Shown here: piece after piece, positions 25,161 to 35,715 of the stretch | Numbering within the stretch: the first letter of the stretch is position 1 | Layout: each line of letters starts with the position of its first letter | Source of the DNA: Nocardioides allogilvus | Lineage (GTDB): Bacteria > Actinomycetota > Actinomycetes > Propionibacteriales > Nocardioidaceae | Assembly (NCBI RefSeq): GCF_003047285.1 | Contig: NZ_PZYX01000008.1 | Coordinates: 113,227-177,226 of the forward strand | DNA: 64,000 nucleotides | Direction of reading: 5' to 3' | The notes under the pieces: generated by a model | What the model saw: the letters and a program-made list of their open reading frames with translations, nothing else | Told to the model about the DNA's origin: nothing | The model's database searches: none | Translations under genes and position numbers: made by a program

Positions 25161-27628
25161 TGGTTCGCCCCGTCCGTGCGGTCGGTCTGCCCTTGCATCC
25201 CGGTCTCCTCCGTGAAGTGCGGCGCCGCGGCGCCTTCCGTCTCGTCGCCGCCGTCACCGCTGTGGATCGCGCGCCACACACGCTCCGGGGTGCAGGGCAT
25301 CTGGATGTCGTTGACCCCGAACTGGCGTACGGCGTCGACGACCGCGTTGACGACGGCCGGGGTCGAGGCGATGGTGCCGGCCTCGCCGACGCCCTTCGTT
25401 CCGAGCGTGTTGGTCGTCGAGGCGGTCGTGGTGTGGTCGACCTCGAAGCTGATCGTGTCGGCGGAGGTGGGCAGCAGGTAGTCGACGAAGGAGCCCGAGA
25501 CGAGGGTCCCGGAGTCGTCGTAGACCGCTTCCTCCCACAGCGCCTGCGCGATCCCCTGCGCCAGCCCACCGTGCACCTGGCCCTCGACGATCATCGGGTT
25601 GATGATGTTGCCGATGTCATCGACGCAGACGTACTTGCGCATCAGCACCCCGCCGGTCTCGGTGTCGACCTCCATCGCGCACAGGTGGGTGCCGTGCGGA
25701 TAGTTGAAGTTGACCGGGTCGTACGTCGCGTCGCTGTCGATGCTCGGCTCGATCCCGTCGGGCAGGTTGTGGGCCGCGAAGGTCGCCATCGCGATCTCGG
25801 CCATCGCCAGCCCCTGGTCGGTGCCGCGGACGCTGAAGCGGCCCGCACTGAACTCGATGTCGTCGACGCTCGCCTCGAGGAGGTGCGCCGCGATCGGCTT
25901 GGCCTTCTCGATCACCTTGTCGGCAGCCTTGACCAGCGCCTCGCCACCGACGACGAGGGAGCGCGAGCCGTAGGTGTCCAGTCCCTTGTGGGCGATCTGG
26001 GTGTCGCCGTGCAGCACCTCGACGTCCTCGAAGGCGACGCCGAGCCGGTCGGCGACGATCTGGCTGAACGCCGTCTCGTGGCCCTGGCCGTGGGCAGAGG
26101 CGCCGGTGATGACCTCGACCTTCCCGGTCGCGAGCATCCGCACGCTCGCGTGCTCCCAGCCGCCGGCGCCGTAGTTGAGCGAGCCGAGCACGCGTGACGG
26201 CGCGAGCCCGCACATCTCGGTGAAGGTGGAGATGCCGATGCCGAGCTGGATGCGGTCACCGGACTCCCGACGCTGCTTCTGCTCGGCCCGCAGCTCGTCG
26301 TACCCGAACGCCTCCTTGGCCTTGGCGGTCGCGGCCTCGTAGTTGCCGGAGTCGTACTCCAGGCCGGCGACCGTGGTGAAGGGGAACTCCTCGTGCTTGA
26401 TCCAGTTCTTCTCGCGGATCTCCAGCGGGTCGACGCCGACCTCGATCGCGAGCTCGTCCATCAGCCGCTCGATCGCATAGGTCGCCTCGGGCCGGCCGGC
26501 GCCGCGATAGGCGTCGGTCCAGGTCTTGTTGGTGAGCACCGTCTGGCAGGAGAAGTGGTAGGCCGGGAACTTGTAGATCGCGTTGAACATGAACGCGCCC
26601 AGCACCGGCACGCCGCCGCCGACGATGGCGATGTAGGCACCGAGGTCAGCCGTCAGCTCGACCTTGAGGCCGGTGACCGTGCCGTCCTTCTCCGCGCTCA
26701 GCGTCAGCTTCTGCCACTGGTCGCGACCGTGGTGGGCGGTCATCAGCGACTCGGAGCGGGTCTCGGTGTACTTCACCGGCTTGCCGAGCTTGCGGGCCAC
26801 CGCGAAGGTGATCATCTCCTCCGGCGTCTGCTGCAGCTTGCCGCCGAAGCCGCCGCCGACGTCGGGGGCGATGACGCGGATCTTCGACTCGGGCACCCCG
26901 GTCGTGGCGGCGATCGCGAACCGCAGGATGTGCGGGATCTGGGTGGCGCTCCACACGGTGATCTGCTCACCGGTCGGGTCGACGACCGTCGAGCGCGGTT
27001 CCATGAAGGCCGGGATGAGGCGCTGCTGGCGATATTCGCGCTCGATCACGATGCCGTCGCCACGTGCCTTCTCGATCGCCGCGTCGGCGCTGGAGCCGGT
27101 GCCGGCCTCGGCGGAGTCGAAGACCCACAGGGCGCTCTTGTTGGTCCCGAGGTCGGGGTGCGCGAGGACGGTGTCCGCGGCCGATTCCTTGAGGTCGAGC
27201 GCGGCCGGCAGCTCGTCGTACTCCACGTCGACGAGCTCGGCGGCGTCGCGGGCCTCGGCCGCGGTGCGCGCGACGACGACCGCGACGGTCTCGCCGGCGA
27301 AGGCGACCCGGTCGGACGGCATCGGCACGTGCGGCGGAGTGACCTGGTCGGGCGTGATGGCCCAGGCGTTGATGCACGCGCCCTGCGCCTCGCCCAGGTC
27401 GGCGCCGGTGAAGACGCCGACGACGTTGGGCGACTGCTTGGCCGCCTCGGTGTCGATGCTGACGATCTTGGCGTGCGCGAACGGGCTGCGGACCATCGCG
27501 AGGTGGAGCATCCCCGGCAGCACGAGGTTGTCGGTCCAGCGGGTGCGGCCGGTGATGAGGCGCTGGTCCTCCTTGCGCCGGCGGTCGCGGCCGATCTCGA
27601 GGTCGGGCTTGTCGGCCACGGCGGTCAT
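25157..27628 (-). CDS. coxL: Molybdopterin large subunit, form II CoxL-like
   Basis: An 823-residue xanthine-oxidase-family catalytic subunit. Family motifs include GGGFGGK (258-264) and [10 protein letters not shown] near residue 765, whose glutamate is the general base. The active-site loop is AYRGAGR (373-379). That is the form II signature; genuine aerobic CO dehydrogenases (form I) carry AYxCSFR with a cysteine ligating copper. Oxidation of CO is therefore doubtful, and an aldehyde or N-heterocycle is as likely. It overlaps both coxS and coxM by 4 bp, so the three subunits are made together. Confidence 0.92.
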   Translation of the reverse strand: MTAVADKPDLEIGRDRRRKEDQRLITGRTRWTDNLVLPGMLHLAMVRSPFAHAKIVSIDTEAAKQSPNVVGVFTGADLGEAQGACINAWAITPDQVTPPHVPMPSDRVAFAGETVAVVVARTAAEARDAAELVDVEYDELPAALDLKESAADTVLAHPDLGTNKSALWVFDSAEAGTGSSADAAIEKARGDGIVIEREYRQQRLIPAFMEPRSTVVDPTGEQITVWSATQIPHILRFAIAATTGVPESKIRVIAPDVGGGFGGKLQQTPEEMITFAVARKLGKPVKYTETRSESLMTAHHGRDQWQKLTLSAEKDGTVTGLKVELTADLGAYIAIVGGGVPVLGAFMFNAIYKFPAYHFSCQTVLTNKTWTDAYRGAGRPEATYAIERLMDELAIEVGVDPLEIREKNWIKHEEFPFTTVAGLEYDSGNYEAATAKAKEAFGYDELRAEQKQRRESGDRIQLGIGISTFTEMCGLAPSRVLGSLNYGAGGWEHASVRMLATGKVEVITGASAHGQGHETAFSQIVADRLGVAFEDVEVLHGDTQIAHKGLDTYGSRSLVVGGEALVKAADKVIEKAKPIAAHLLEASVDDIEFSAGRFSVRGTDQGLAMAEIAMATFAAHNLPDGIEPSIDSDATYDPVNFNYPHGTHLCAMEVDTETGGVLMRKYVCVDDIGNIINPMIVEGQVHGGLAQGIAQALWEEAVYDDSGTLVSGSFVDYLLPTSADTISFEVDHTTTASTTNTLGTKGVGEAGTIASTPAVVNAVVDAVRQFGVNDIQMPCTPERVWRAIHSGDGGDETEGAAAPHFTEETGMQGQTDRTDGANQ

Positions 27629-28089
27629 TTCGCACCTCCCGCCGCGTGCAGGACGGACTTCACGATGTTGTGGTAACCGGTGCAGCGGCAGAGGTTGCCC
27701 TCCATGCCCTCACGCACCTCGGCCTCGGTGGGGCTCGGGTTCTCCCCCAGCAGGTCGACGGCCTGCATGATCATCCCGGGCGTGCAGAAGCCGCACTGGA
27801 GGCCGTGGCACTCGCGGAACGCCTCCTGCACGGGGTGCAGCTGGTCGCCGTCGGCGAGCCCCTCGATCGTGGTCACCTCGCGGCCGTTGGCCTGCACGGC
27901 GAGCACGTTGCAGCTCTTCACGCTGCGGCCGTCGAGGTGCACCGTGCACGCACCGCAGTTGCTGGTGTCGCACCCGATCACGGTGCCGGTCTTGCCGAGC
28001 TTCTCGCGGAGATACTGCACCAGCAGCATCCGGGGCTCGACGTCGTCGGAGACCTTTGCTCCGTCGACGGTGAGTTCGATCCTGGCCAT
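27625..28089 (-). CDS. coxS: Iron-sulfur small subunit (CoxS type)
   Basis: A 154-residue protein with two [2Fe-2S] clusters. The plant-type ferredoxin cluster uses C40, C45, C48 and C60; the helical domain uses C99, C102, C134 and C136 ([19 protein letters not shown]). It carries electrons from the molybdenum centre to FAD. ATG 28089 (MARIEL) follows AAGGCGGAA; the frame is open to 28131 but the extra residues are not family-like. It is first in coxS-L-M-G. Confidence 0.95.
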   Translation of the reverse strand: MARIELTVDGAKVSDDVEPRMLLVQYLREKLGKTGTVIGCDTSNCGACTVHLDGRSVKSCNVLAVQANGREVTTIEGLADGDQLHPVQEAFRECHGLQCGFCTPGMIMQAVDLLGENPSPTEAEVREGMEGNLCRCTGYHNIVKSVLHAAGGAK

Positions 28090-28129
28090 CGGTTCCGCCT
28101 TCGCTTTGAGTGGCGCTGTGATGGCGATC

Positions 28130-28135
28130 ACCCTA
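28130..28135 (-). promoter_or_regulatory. Possible -10 element TAGGGT of the cox structural operon
   Basis: TAGGGT lies 40 bp upstream of the coxS ATG, which is preceded by a ribosome site. No clear -35 was found. Confidence 0.3.
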
Positions 28136-28170
28136 GGAAGGCGTGGTTGGCGAAAGGTTGCGCCGCCGGC

Positions 28171-29400
28171 TCAGGGTCTCGCGGCGGCGAGCCGGCCCTT
28201 GAGGAGCGGCACCGCGGGGTGGCTGCGGTGCCCGAGCTCGGCCAGGCACCGCTCGATCACATAGGTGTCGTACGGCGCCAGCTCGATGTAGCGAAGCACC
28301 GCATCGGGATCGGGGTTGACGAGCAGGGCCTCGCGCACGCTGACGGCGAGGTAGTCGGCCATCTCGACGAGGGCGGGGGCCTCGGTGCCGGGCAGCAGGT
28401 CTCCGCCGTAGGCCGCGAGCGCCTCACGGACGTCCCCGACGCGCAGCCGTCGCTGCACCTCGTCGATGTCGGTGGTGACCGGCAGGGTGAGGCGGTAGGG
28501 GCGAGACGACAGCTGGCCCCGAAGAGCCGCGCGGAGGTGGGAGACCTCCGCCTTGAGCGTGGAGGTGGTCACCGAGGAGTCGCCGTAGAGCAGTGAGTGC
28601 AGCTGCTCGACCGAGAGCCCCGCGGGGTGCAGCGCCAGGAGGGCGAGAATCTCGGTCTGCCGACGGTTGAGGAGCAACCGCTCGCCGTCGAGCCACACCT
28701 GGGCGGTGCCCAGCAGGGTCAGCGTCAGCCCGGGCTCGTCGGGCGCCGCCATGCCGGTCACGGGAGAGCGACGCGAGGCCGGCAGGGCCGTCTCGATCAG
28801 CCGTGCCATCACCCGGGCCGTCGCGAGCCCGATCGGGTGGGTGCGGTCCCACGTGGTCGAGAGGTCGATGACCCCGAGCGGTCGGCCCGTGGTCGGGTCG
28901 TGCACCGGCGCCGCCCAGCACACCCAGTTGTGGACCACCTGGGCGTAGTGCTCCGCGCTGAAGACCATCGACGGCGCGTCGGTGCGCCCGGCGATGGCGA
29001 GCGCGTTGGTGCCGACGCTTGCCTCGTCCCACCGCCCGCCCGGGACGAAGTTGACCGACTCGGCCTTGCGACGCATGACGCGACCGCCGTACGTCCACAG
29101 GATGCGCGTCTCCTCGTCGGTCACCGCGATCACGAGGTCGCCGTCCTCGGCGGTGCGGCGCAGCTCGTCCTGGACCCGCGCGACCGCGGTCTGCAGCGGT
29201 GAGTCCCGCCAGAACTCGGCGGTGGTCGCCTCGTCGGCGAGCGGCGCCTGGGTCACGGTCGGGGAGACGACTCCCGAGAGCTCCCAGCTGCGCCGGATCT
29301 CCGGTCGGACGGTCGGCTCCGCGACGTCACCGAGCGTGACGAAGCTGGTCCAGGCGCGCACGGCGTCGACGCGGCGCGAGTGCAGGTCGTCGGTGGTCAT
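28171..29400 (-). CDS. GAF-domain regulator with winged-helix/BTAD-like C-terminus
   Basis: A 409-residue cytosolic protein. Residues 30-210 resemble the GAF sensor half of acetoin-type activators (EIRRSWELSGV, WDEASVGTNALA, HNWVCWAAPVHDP, IDLSTTWDRTHP). Instead of the sigma-54 AAA+ module, it continues with an OmpR-like winged helix (about 235-310, including LLLNRRQTEILALLALHPAG) and a helical end like the start of BTAD regulators. It ends 81 bp upstream of coxS on the same strand, so control of the cox operon is a fair inference. The ATG has GGAG nine bases upstream. Confidence 0.75.
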   Translation of the reverse strand: MTTDDLHSRRVDAVRAWTSFVTLGDVAEPTVRPEIRRSWELSGVVSPTVTQAPLADEATTAEFWRDSPLQTAVARVQDELRRTAEDGDLVIAVTDEETRILWTYGGRVMRRKAESVNFVPGGRWDEASVGTNALAIAGRTDAPSMVFSAEHYAQVVHNWVCWAAPVHDPTTGRPLGVIDLSTTWDRTHPIGLATARVMARLIETALPASRRSPVTGMAAPDEPGLTLTLLGTAQVWLDGERLLLNRRQTEILALLALHPAGLSVEQLHSLLYGDSSVTTSTLKAEVSHLRAALRGQLSSRPYRLTLPVTTDIDEVQRRLRVGDVREALAAYGGDLLPGTEAPALVEMADYLAVSVREALLVNPDPDAVLRYIELAPYDTYVIERCLAELGHRSHPAVPLLKGRLAAARP

Positions 29401-29453
29401 CGGGGGTCTCCAGAGGGGTCGAGCCCCACCGTAGCCCCGCGGGGGCCGCTTCG

Positions 29454-30587
29454 TCAGCGGTCGTGGTGGATCTTCCCGGCGGTGCCGGCGAGGCGCTCAC
29501 CGGTCCCGCCCCAGCGTCCGGCGATGATCTCGGCGGCGATCGAGATCGCCGTCTCCTCGGGGGTCCGCGCGCCGAGGTCGAGCCCGATCGGCGACGACAG
29601 CAGCGCGAGCTCGTCGTCGGCCAGCCCGGCCTCGCGGAGCCGGGCCATCCGGTCGTCGTGGGTGCGGCGCGAGCCCATGGCGCCGATGTAGGCAGGGCGG
29701 GCGTCGTCGGGCAGCCGCAGCGCGACCTCGAGAAGAGGGACGTCGAACTTGGGGTCGTGGGTCAGCACGGCCAGCACGGTGCGCCGGTCGAGGCGGCCGC
29801 CCTCGACCTCGGCGCGGAGGTAGCGGTGCGGCCAGTCCACGACGACCTCGTCGGCCTCGGGGAAGCGGCTGGTGGTCGCGAACACGGGCCGGGCGTCGCA
29901 CACCGTCACGTGGTAACCGAGGAAGGAGCCGACCCGGGCGACGGCGGCGGCGAAGTCGATGGCGCCGAAGACCAGCATCCGCGGCTTCGGCGCGAACCCC
30001 CAGACGAACACCCGCATCCCCTCGCCGCGGCGCTCGCCGTCGGGGCCGTAGGTCAGAGTCGCGTTGCTGCCGGTCGCGAGCAGGCCGAGCGCGTCGTCAT
30101 GCACCGCGTCGTCGGCGCGCGGCGACCCGATCGACCCGACGGCGTCGGTGTCCGGCCGCGCGACCATCCGGCGGCCGAGCCAGGTGGGGTCGGGGTGCTC
30201 GATGACGGTGGCGACGGCGACCGGCCGGCCCGCGCGCACGTCGGCGGCGATCTCGCCCAGCTGCGGGAAGGTCTGCTGCGACACCCTCTCGACGAAGACG
30301 TCGAGGATGCCGCCGCAGGTCAGCCCGACCGCGAAGGCGTCGTCGTCGGAGACGCCGTAGCGGCGCAGCACCGGTTCCCCGGAGCCGACGACGTCCTGGG
30401 CCTCCTCGTAGACGGCGCCCTCGACGCAGCCGCCGGAGACCGAGCCGACGGCCGTGCCGTCGGGGCCGACCAGCATCGAGGCGCCGGCCGGTCGCGGCGC
30501 CGACTGGAAGGTCGCCACGACGGTGCCCACACCAACGGTCTCGCCGGCCTCCCACCACGCCACCAGCTCGTCCAGCACCTCACGCAC
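29454..30587 (-). CDS. XdhC/CoxF-family molybdenum hydroxylase maturation factor
   Basis: A 377-residue protein with both XdhC parts: the N-terminal XdhC_CoxI region (SVSGGCVEGAVYEE near 55, GLTCGGILDVFV) and the C-terminal Rossmann-like XdhC_C domain (LVFGAIDFAAAVARVGSFLGYHVTVCD, and YIGAMGSRRTHDDR). XdhC binds molybdenum cofactor and helps insert its sulfurated form. GTG 30587 has GGAGG upstream and overlaps the end of the VWA gene. It is the last gene of coxD-coxE-xdhC. Confidence 0.9.
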   Translation of the reverse strand: MREVLDELVAWWEAGETVGVGTVVATFQSAPRPAGASMLVGPDGTAVGSVSGGCVEGAVYEEAQDVVGSGEPVLRRYGVSDDDAFAVGLTCGGILDVFVERVSQQTFPQLGEIAADVRAGRPVAVATVIEHPDPTWLGRRMVARPDTDAVGSIGSPRADDAVHDDALGLLATGSNATLTYGPDGERRGEGMRVFVWGFAPKPRMLVFGAIDFAAAVARVGSFLGYHVTVCDARPVFATTSRFPEADEVVVDWPHRYLRAEVEGGRLDRRTVLAVLTHDPKFDVPLLEVALRLPDDARPAYIGAMGSRRTHDDRMARLREAGLADDELALLSSPIGLDLGARTPEETAISIAAEIIAGRWGGTGERLAGTAGKIHHDR

Positions 30588-31692
30588 GCCCGACCACCTC
30601 CACCAGCTCCTCGAACGTGGCCAACGAGTGGCCTGCGACAAAGTCATCGACGTGCGGCAGCGCGGCCGCGATCCCCTGCTGCACGGGCGCGTAGCCGGGC
30701 TTCCCGCGGTGCGGGTTGACCCAGACGACGTGGTGCGCGATGCGGTGCAGCCGCGCCATCTGCTCGCCGAGCAGTGCGGCGTCGCCGCGCTCCCACCCGT
30801 CGCTGAAGACGACGACGACCGAGCCGCGGGCCATCCCGCGCTGGCCCCACCGGTCCAGGAAGACGCGCAGCGTCTCGCCGAGCCGGGTGCCCCCCGACCA
30901 GTCCGGCACGGCATCGCCCGCGGCGATGAGCGCCCGGTCGGGGTCGCGGTGCCGCAGGGCGCGGGTGACGTGGGTCAGACGGGTGCCGAGCGTGAACACC
31001 TCCGCCCTCGGCTGCGTGGCGACGAACCGGTGCGAGAGCCTCAGCAGCGCATCGGCGTACGCACTCATCGAGCCGCTCACGTCGACGAGCAGCACCACCC
31101 GGCGCGGGCGAAGCCGCCGACGCCGCCAGGCCAGCTCGCCGGGCTCCCCCATCCGGCGCAGCGAGTCGCGCATCGTGCGGGAGGCGTCGAGGCGTCCGCG
31201 GTGCCAGCGCTCGTGGCGGGCCGTGCGCCGCACCGGGGCGGTCGGCCGCAGCCCGGCGAACAACGCGGCCAGTCGCTGCCGTTCCGCCGCATCCAGGGTC
31301 GCGACGTCGCGGTGCCGGAGCACGTCGGTCGTCGTGGCGGCCGCGCGCAGCGCCTCGCCCTCCTCCCCGCCGTCGCCGCCCTCCTGCGCGTCGACGGTGG
31401 GCAGCGCGGGCGCCGCCGGCATCGGCAGGCCGGACTCGCGGCGCCGCGGCAGCTCCCCGCGCGGGTCGAACCACGCCTCGAAGACCTGGTCGTAGCGTGC
31501 GAGGTCGTCGGGACCGGCGCACAGCGTCGCCCGTCCAGCCCAGTACGTCGCCTGCTGGTCGCCCAGCCCGACGAGCGCCGTCGCCTCGACGAACCCGTGG
31601 GCGCGATCGGGTGTCACGGGCACGCCGGCCGCCTTCAGCGCCCTGGTGAACCCCAGCAGCACCGGCAGCGGATCGATGGCTGCATGAGTCAT
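30580..31692 (-). CDS. coxE: CoxE-like VWA-domain protein
   Basis: A 370-residue protein. The C-terminal half is a von Willebrand A domain with the metal-dependent adhesion site DVSGSMS (D-x-S-x-S) near residue 203 and SGGTR and FSDGW later. The N-terminal half is helical, with an acidic glycine-rich break near 100-112. CoxE works with the MoxR-type ATPase CoxD in maturing the active site of CO-dehydrogenase-like enzymes. It overlaps coxD by 4 bp and xdhC by 8 bp. Confidence 0.9.
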   Translation of the reverse strand: MTHAAIDPLPVLLGFTRALKAAGVPVTPDRAHGFVEATALVGLGDQQATYWAGRATLCAGPDDLARYDQVFEAWFDPRGELPRRRESGLPMPAAPALPTVDAQEGGDGGEEGEALRAAATTTDVLRHRDVATLDAAERQRLAALFAGLRPTAPVRRTARHERWHRGRLDASRTMRDSLRRMGEPGELAWRRRRLRPRRVVLLVDVSGSMSAYADALLRLSHRFVATQPRAEVFTLGTRLTHVTRALRHRDPDRALIAAGDAVPDWSGGTRLGETLRVFLDRWGQRGMARGSVVVVFSDGWERGDAALLGEQMARLHRIAHHVVWVNPHRGKPGYAPVQQGIAAALPHVDDFVAGHSLATFEELVEVVGRA

Positions 31693-32570
31693 GTGGTGAG
31701 CATCCGGTCCAGCGCCTGGCGCACCCGGTCGGCGTCCTCGCGGTACTTCACCAGCGCACCGAGCGTGGCCGCCGCGGTGGCGAGGTCGAGGTGGGTGGTG
31801 CCGAGGTGGGTCAGCGCCCGAGCCCAGTCGAGCGTCTCGGCCACGCCCGGCGGCTTGAGCAGGTCGTCGCGGTCGCGCAACTGCTGGACGACGCCCACGA
31901 CCTGGCGCGCCAGCGCCTCGGCCACCTCGGGTGCACGGGAGCGGACGATCGCGACCTCGCGGTCCAGGCCGGGGTGGTCGATCCAGTGGTAGAGACAGCG
32001 CCGCTTGAGCGCGTCGTGCAGCTCGCGGGTGCGGTTGGAGGTCAGCACGACGTGCGGCGGCGTCGCGGCGCTGACCGTCCCGAGCTCAGGGATCGTGACC
32101 TGCCACGTCGAGAGCACCTCCAGCAGGAACGCCTCGAACTCGTCATCGGCGCGGTCGACCTCGTCGATGAGCAGCACGGCCGGCGACTGCTGCAGTGCGG
32201 CCAGCACCGGTCGGGCGAGCAGGAACCGCTCGTCGTACAGGCTCTTCTCCGCCTCCTCCGCCGTGGCATCGGTGCCGGCGGCCTCCAGCGCACGCAGGTG
32301 CAGGATCTGGCGCGGGAAGTCCCAGTCGTAGAGGGCCTGGGTCGCGTCGATGCCCTCGTAGCACTGCAGCCGGATCAGCGGCAGGTCGAGCGACTCCGCG
32401 AGCGCCTCGGCCAGCGCGGTCTTGCCGGTGCCGGGCTCGCCCTCGAGCAGCAGCGGGCGCTGCATCCGCATCGTCAGGAACAGCACCGTCGCCAGCTCGT
32501 CGTCGGCGAGGTAGCCGGTCGCCCCGAGGCGCGCTGCGACGTCGGCGGCATCGTGCATGACCGGGTCCAT
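31689..32570 (-). CDS. coxD: CoxD-like MoxR family AAA+ ATPase
   Basis: A 293-residue AAA+ protein with Walker A GEPGTGKT (44-51), Walker B LLIDEVDRAD near 135, sensor 1 LTSNRTREL and an arginine finger region ALKRRCLYHWIDHP. This is the MoxR subgroup linked to VWA proteins. In CO dehydrogenase maturation CoxD is an ATP-dependent chaperone. The ATG at 32570 is followed at residue 5 by another methionine. The 54-bp gap before it holds an 11-bp tandem duplication (32591-32611). Confidence 0.92.
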   Translation of the reverse strand: MDPVMHDAADVAARLGATGYLADDELATVLFLTMRMQRPLLLEGEPGTGKTALAEALAESLDLPLIRLQCYEGIDATQALYDWDFPRQILHLRALEAAGTDATAEEAEKSLYDERFLLARPVLAALQQSPAVLLIDEVDRADDEFEAFLLEVLSTWQVTIPELGTVSAATPPHVVLTSNRTRELHDALKRRCLYHWIDHPGLDREVAIVRSRAPEVAEALARQVVGVVQQLRDRDDLLKPPGVAETLDWARALTHLGTTHLDLATAAATLGALVKYREDADRVRQALDRMLTT

Positions 32571-32624
32571 GCTGGTCAGGCTACGACCAGGGACGTTGGC
32601 AGGACGTTGGCTTCCTGGTTGGTC

Positions 32625-33155
32625 TCAGCGCCGGTCGACGTCCGCGCCGGTCGCGAGGTCGCCGCACTCGACGATCGTCACGTCGTGCGCCCCGAGGTAG
32701 GCCCGGCCGCCCTCGTCGCCGTGCAGCGTCGCGATGAGGGGACCGACGTGGTCGCTGCCGATCAGCACCGGGTGTCCGGGCCTGCCGTCGTACGCCGCGC
32801 GCGCCAGCGTCGCTCCGGTCGCCAGCACCCGCGCCACGACGTCCGCGCCGACGTCGGGCAGGTCGACGAGGGTGATCAGCACGTCGCACTCCGGCGGGAC
32901 CTGCGAGAGGCCAGCGCGCAGGCTCGCGCCCATCCCGTCGGACCAGTCCTCGGCGACGACGACCTCGACCGGCAGGTCCTCGAGCAGGGTCCGCGCCTCT
33001 CCTGCCGCGGCACCGAGCACGACGTACACCCGCTCGCAGCCGCCCTCGGTGAGCACCTGCACCGACCGGCGCAGCCAGTCGTCGACCAGCGCCTTGGGGG
33101 TGCCCATCCGCCGACCTGCCCCGGCGGCGAGGAGGAGTCCGGTCGTGCCCGTCAC
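32625..33155 (-). CDS. MobA-like nucleotidyltransferase
   Basis: A 176-residue nucleotidyltransferase with the signature LLAAGAGRRMGTPKAL (8-23), a VDLPDVGADVV stretch for metal binding, and GRPGHPVLIG, which fits MocA-type molybdenum cofactor CTP/GTP transferases. These convert molybdopterin to its cytosine or guanine dinucleotide form; xanthine-oxidase-family enzymes commonly need the cytosine form. The GTG overlaps the SRPBCC stop (GTGA). Position next to the cox accessory genes supports a role in that enzyme. Confidence 0.85.
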   Translation of the reverse strand: MTGTTGLLLAAGAGRRMGTPKALVDDWLRRSVQVLTEGGCERVYVVLGAAAGEARTLLEDLPVEVVVAEDWSDGMGASLRAGLSQVPPECDVLITLVDLPDVGADVVARVLATGATLARAAYDGRPGHPVLIGSDHVGPLIATLHGDEGGRAYLGAHDVTIVECGDLATGADVDRR

Positions 33156-33661
33156 GAGGTGCGGTCGGTGCTCTCGAAGTCGGCCTTCATCGCGGCCAGC
33201 GTGCGCCGGATGTTGCGGCGCTGGAAGTCCGCGAAGAGCTGGCCGCCCGTGACGGTGCGGTCGAAGGCGGCGGCCGCCCAGTCGGGCCAGGTGCGCTGGT
33301 CCGTCCAGGTCTCGGTGACCCGGGTGCCGCCCTCGACCGTCTCGAAGTCGTAGGCCCAGGTGGCGATGCGGCCCTTGACGCGGGGCGTGCGCGCACCGAT
33401 CTTGCGTACGTCGAAGGCGAACCGCTGCCCCGGCTCGGAGGCCGTGACCACGCACCCGGTGATCCAGCGCGCCCGGCCACGCTTGTTGGTGCCGTCGAAC
33501 CGCTCGTCGACCGTGAGCGGACGACCAGCCTCGGGCGTCGTCGCCCCGGTGTTCTCCCGGCTCCACCGAGGCATCTGCGTCGGATCGGCGACCTGCGCCC
33601 AGATCGTCTCGGCATCGGCGTCGATGACGACGCTGTCGCTCACCTGCATCTCGCGGGTCAT
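33152..33661 (-). CDS. SRPBCC family protein
   Basis: A 169-residue helix-grip protein of the polyketide cyclase/dehydrase type (SDSVVIDADAETIWAQVADP, MPRWSRENTG, and TRVTETWTDQ). The ligand is unknown. ATG 33661 has a good ribosome site (GAGGAGA); upstream residues in the open frame are not family-like. It heads the transcript with the MobA-like gene, and two direct-repeat operators lie upstream. Its link to molybdenum enzyme maturation is only positional. Confidence 0.83.
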   Translation of the reverse strand: MTREMQVSDSVVIDADAETIWAQVADPTQMPRWSRENTGATTPEAGRPLTVDERFDGTNKRGRARWITGCVVTASEPGQRFAFDVRKIGARTPRVKGRIATWAYDFETVEGGTRVTETWTDQRTWPDWAAAAFDRTVTGGQLFADFQRRNIRRTLAAMKADFESTDRTS

Positions 33662-33686
33662 CGGTCTCCTCGTGGTCGGTGGGTCG

Positions 33687-33692
33687 AGACTA
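33687..33692 (-). promoter_or_regulatory. Possible -10 element TAGTCT of the SRPBCC-mobA transcript
   Basis: TAGTCT is 25 bp upstream of ATG 33661, and the first of the two repeated operators lies just upstream of where the -35 would be. Confidence 0.35.
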
Positions 33693-33720
33693 GGTGAGGT
33701 CGTGGGCTGCCGAGCAGGAC

Positions 33721-33740
33721 CGTCCACGTGGACGATTCGG
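33721..33740. promoter_or_regulatory. Palindromic operator copy 1
   Basis: CGTCCACGTGGACG is a perfect 14-bp palindrome, extended by ATTCGG. A near-identical 20-bp copy lies at 33784, exactly 63 bp (six helical turns) away. Confidence 0.5.
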
Positions 33741-33783
33741 TACGTCGCAGCGCCGGCCCTGCGCCGTACCGCCCGTGCAGCTT

Positions 33784-33803
33784 CGTCCACTCGGACGATT
33801 CGG
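33784..33803. promoter_or_regulatory. Palindromic operator copy 2
   Basis: CGTCCACTCGGACGATTCGG matches copy 1 at 18 of 20 positions; the two differences are at the centre of the palindrome. Confidence 0.5.
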
Positions 33804-33825
33804 ACCGCGGCGCCCGGGAAATGGA

Positions 33826-33857
33826 GCAGGGCCCCCGTCCGAAGACGAGGGCCCTGC
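33826..33857 (-). terminator. groEL terminator hairpin
   Basis: On the minus strand GCAGGGCCCTCGTC pairs with GACGGGGGCCCTGC (one G-U pair) across a TTCG tetraloop, giving a 14-bp stem 28 bp after the groEL stop. It lacks a long U tract, as is common in actinobacteria. Confidence 0.85.
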
Positions 33858-33884
33858 CGAATGGTGCTGGTGGAACGGGGCGGA

Positions 33885-35618
<1,734 letters not shown>

Positions 35619-35651
35619 TCAGCGCCGACGACCTCAGCGTCACCTGCCGTG

Positions 35652-35678
35652 TTGTCACTCTCATGCCGAGAGTGCCAG
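35652..35678. promoter_or_regulatory. Second, degenerate CIRCE element
   Basis: TTGTCACTC, nine bases, GAGTGCCAG keeps the CACTC/GAGTG core and spacing of CIRCE but deviates in the outer bases. It is 8 bp from the better copy. Confidence 0.6.
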
Positions 35679-35686
35679 CCTCATGT

Positions 35687-35713
35687 TTAGCACTCGGCCT
35701 AGGAGAGTGCAAA
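35687..35713. promoter_or_regulatory. CIRCE element (HrcA operator)
   Basis: TTAGCACTC, nine bases, GAGTGCAAA differs from the consensus inverted repeat at one position. It lies about 165 bp upstream of groEL and 2 bp beyond the stop of the convergently placed upstream gene, so HrcA very likely controls groEL. Confidence 0.9.
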
Positions 35714-35715
35714 CG

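Noticed and set aside
32591..32611. 11-bp tandem duplication upstream of coxD as a regulatory site
   Set aside because: It is too short and too close to the start to distinguish from chance slippage; kept only as a note in the coxD entry.
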